Assembly (NCBI GenBank): GCA_020724525.1
Contig: DYGU01000010.1
Location: 1-55,337, forward strand
Direction: 5' to 3'
Origin: Dehalococcoides mccartyi
GTDB taxonomy: Bacteria; Chloroflexota; Dehalococcoidia; GIF9; DYGU01
DNA: 55,337 nucleotides
Part shown: in pieces, positions 54,098 to 55,337 of the stretch
Layout of the letters: the number at the start of each line of letters is the position of its first letter
How positions within the stretch are numbered: position 1 is the first letter of the stretch
Made by a program: the position numbers and the translations under genes
The notes under the pieces: model-generated
Seen by the model: only the letters and a program-made list of their open reading frames with translations
Database searches by the model: none
What the model was told of the DNA's origin: nothing

Positions 54098-55060
54098 TTA
54101 CCCCCCGAGGTCTTTTGCTGAAGGTATTCCAGCCAGAGTTTCTGCCTGGAGCACGGCTCTGACTATGGCAGTGGCAACTACTTCGGCGGCTACTGCCCCA
54201 AGGAGGCTGATGTCACTTACCTTTCCCCCCAAGGACAGGGTAAAGAGGACATCACCATCATACATAGTATGGCTTGGAGAGATAGTCCGGGCTACTCCGG
54301 CTTGCGCCATCTGGGCTAATTTATTTACCTGCTCCTTGGTCAGGCGGGCGTTAGTGGCTACCACCCCGATGGTAGTGTTGTGGGTTAGGGGATGCCGTCT
54401 CTGATAACCTTGCTTAAGAAGTTCCACTGTGCTCAGGGTCCCTTTCTTTTCTGGGTCTCGGGGTCCAGCTAAAATTTTGCCGTTCTTCGGGTTAATAACA
54501 TCTCCGAAGGCATTAACAGCTACCAAAGCTCCGATGATAACACCATTGGCTATTTTCTGGCTGGCGGTGCCCAATCCACTTTTGGTGGCTTGGTCCATCC
54601 CCAAAAGCTTGCCGACAGTAGCCCCGGTTCCAGCCCCGACACTACCCTCAGCTACTTCTTTATCGGTAGCCGCCAAACAGGCTTTGTAGCCCTCTTCAGC
54701 GCCCGGTCTGACTTGGGGATTGCCTATAGCCAGGTCGAAGAGGATAGCCGCGGGGACAATAGGCACTTTGGCTACTGTGGTCTGGTGACCGAAACCCCTC
54801 TCCTCGAGATATCGGACTACACCGCTGGCAGCATCCAGACCAAAGGCACTGCCACCGCTAAGGAGAATTGCCTGGACTTTTTCGACCAAATTCATTGGTC
54901 GGAGCAAGTCGGTTTCTCTGGTCCCTGGCGCTGAACCTCTGACATCAACACCTCCTACTGCCCCTTCCTCACACAGGATAACGGTGCATCCAGTAGCCGC
55001 TTCCCGGTTGGTGTAATGCCCGACCTTTATCCCGGGGACATCAGTTATCGCGTTATACAT
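54098..55060 (-). CDS. P1-family peptidase (DmpA-like)
   Basis: 320 residues: ITDVPGIKVGHYTNREAATG, GSAPGTRETDLLRP, ILLSGGSAFGLDAASGVVRY, GSVGAGTGATVGKLLG and NTTIGVVATNARLTKEQVNK, which contains the autocleavage/nucleophile region. DmpA-type enzymes are aminopeptidases or cyclic-amide hydrolases. First gene of the pan operon, 1 bp from DUF2520; a link to beta-alanine or pantothenate salvage is plausible but inferred. Confidence 0.88.
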   Translation of the reverse strand: MYNAITDVPGIKVGHYTNREAATGCTVILCEEGAVGGVDVRGSAPGTRETDLLRPMNLVEKVQAILLSGGSAFGLDAASGVVRYLEERGFGHQTTVAKVPIVPAAILFDLAIGNPQVRPGAEEGYKACLAATDKEVAEGSVGAGTGATVGKLLGMDQATKSGLGTASQKIANGVIIGALVAVNAFGDVINPKNGKILAGPRDPEKKGTLSTVELLKQGYQRRHPLTHNTTIGVVATNARLTKEQVNKLAQMAQAGVARTISPSHTMYDGDVLFTLSLGGKVSDISLLGAVAAEVVATAIVRAVLQAETLAGIPSAKDLGG

Positions 55061-55073
55061 AGTCTCTCAGCCC

Positions 55074-55116
55074 AAAATTAAAGCCTTTCCGGCAACACCG
55101 GAAAGGCTTTAATTTT
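55074..55116 (-). terminator. Strong intrinsic terminator or attenuator in the pan operon leader
   Basis: A perfect 19-bp stem, AAAATTAAAGCCTTTCCGG and its complement, around a 5-nt loop, ending in TTTT on both strands. It lies 14 bp before the P1-peptidase start, so transcription from the promoter at 55213-55242 must pass it to reach the operon. Confidence 0.85.
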
Positions 55117-55206
55117 CTGTTAGACCTTACCCGTCTCGGTCGTTGCCGATCCAAGCGAGCCTTAGTTTTTTTTAATGAAAGCTCACCGCCCTTTTGGTCG
55201 ATGGCA
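55117..55206 (-). ncRNA. Structured leader RNA of the pan operon (candidate pan-motif RNA or riboregulator)
   Basis: About 90 nt between the promoter and the terminator. Visible stems: TTGCCATC with GATCGGCAA (one bulge), GTGAGCTTT with AAGGCTCGC around an A-rich loop, and GACC with GGTC. Rfam describes a pan RNA motif upstream of pantothenate genes in Chloroflexi and other phyla; position and lineage fit, but I could not check the consensus. Confidence 0.5.
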
Positions 55207-55212
55207 ATGCTA

Positions 55213-55242
55213 ATAATAGCTAGATTTAGGTGAGATTGTCAA
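55213..55242 (-). promoter_or_regulatory. Promoter of the pan leader
   Basis: Minus strand TTGACA (55242-55237), 18-bp spacer, TATTAT (55218-55213). Confidence 0.7.
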
Positions 55243-55337
55243 GAGCCGATACCCCCTCTTGCCATAATTCTGGCATAGATTTCCTGTAGTCAAGAAGCTA
55301 AAATAATACCTTTTATCTTGAAGCAAGAATAATACCT

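Overview
The window looks like a chromosomal segment of a bacterium from the Chloroflexota, most likely a Dehalococcoidia-like lineage. This is inferred from gene content and not from a database search: an orphan 23S rRNA gene without adjacent 16S or 5S, a two-subunit class I fumarase, an archaeal-type aconitase/isopropylmalate isomerase pair, sodium-pump-type acyl-CoA carboxylase subunits, a PTPS gene beside folP-folK, and a pantothenate cluster. There is no phage, conjugative module, transposase or CRISPR array.

Layout. 1-6.8 kb: AmmeMemoRadiSam-type radical SAM enzyme, endonuclease IV-like TIM barrel, rsfS, ndk, a thioesterase-HAD fusion, tsaB, tsaE, thiL. 6.9-11.8 kb: small membrane proteins, a ferredoxin-like protein, an HtpX-type protease with an EF-hand loop, sixA, a metallophosphoesterase. 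11.87-18.4 kb: large SRP RNA, an amidohydrolase with an acyl-CoA carboxylase beta subunit, rsmA, ispE, a VTT membrane protein, cca. 18.6-26.7 kb: a zone of decay with a wrecked copper P-type ATPase, intact iscU and hsp20, and a NiFe-hydrogenase locus split by about 2 kb of gene fragments. 26.3-40.4 kb (all minus strand): mmdA, a coiled-coil protein, an OadG-like subunit, pycB, aconitase, icd, mdh, a decayed hicBA, fumarase alpha, SDH and fumarase beta. 40.7-43.9 kb: folP-folK-PTPS, trm112, htrA. 44.4-47.8 kb (minus): rRNA promoters, boxA, 23S rRNA, tRNA-fMet, terminator. 48-51 kb: padR-MFS, a lipoprotein, a coiled-coil protein. 51.2-55.3 kb (minus): promoter, structured leader, terminator, then P1 peptidase, DUF2520, panD, panB, panC.

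How the genes fit together. The central block makes oxaloacetate (PycB with a carboxyltransferase) and interconverts C4 and C6 acids (Mdh, Icd, aconitase, fumarase). Succinate dehydrogenase, nested inside the split fumarase genes, is broken: sdhA has several frameshifts, sdhC has one just after its start, and sdhB has lost its 2Fe-2S cysteines by in-frame deletion plus a cluster cysteine by substitution. This suggests an incomplete or branched TCA pathway. Hydrogenase, copper ATPase and HicBA are also dead, while housekeeping genes are intact, so the lesions look biological and not like random sequencing error.

Two themes run through the non-coding DNA. A MITE-like palindromic repeat (ends resembling GAGAGTGTTTA, core CCCTCTCCCTT-AAGGGAGAGGG) occurs whole or in pieces at about eight places, and one copy has removed the fumarase beta stop codon. 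Several compact RNA or DNA structures are unexplained: interleaved inverted repeats at 4.44-4.52 kb, a 24-nt perfect palindrome in the rRNA leader, a hairpin shared by 23S rRNA and its downstream spacer, and a structured leader before the pantothenate operon.
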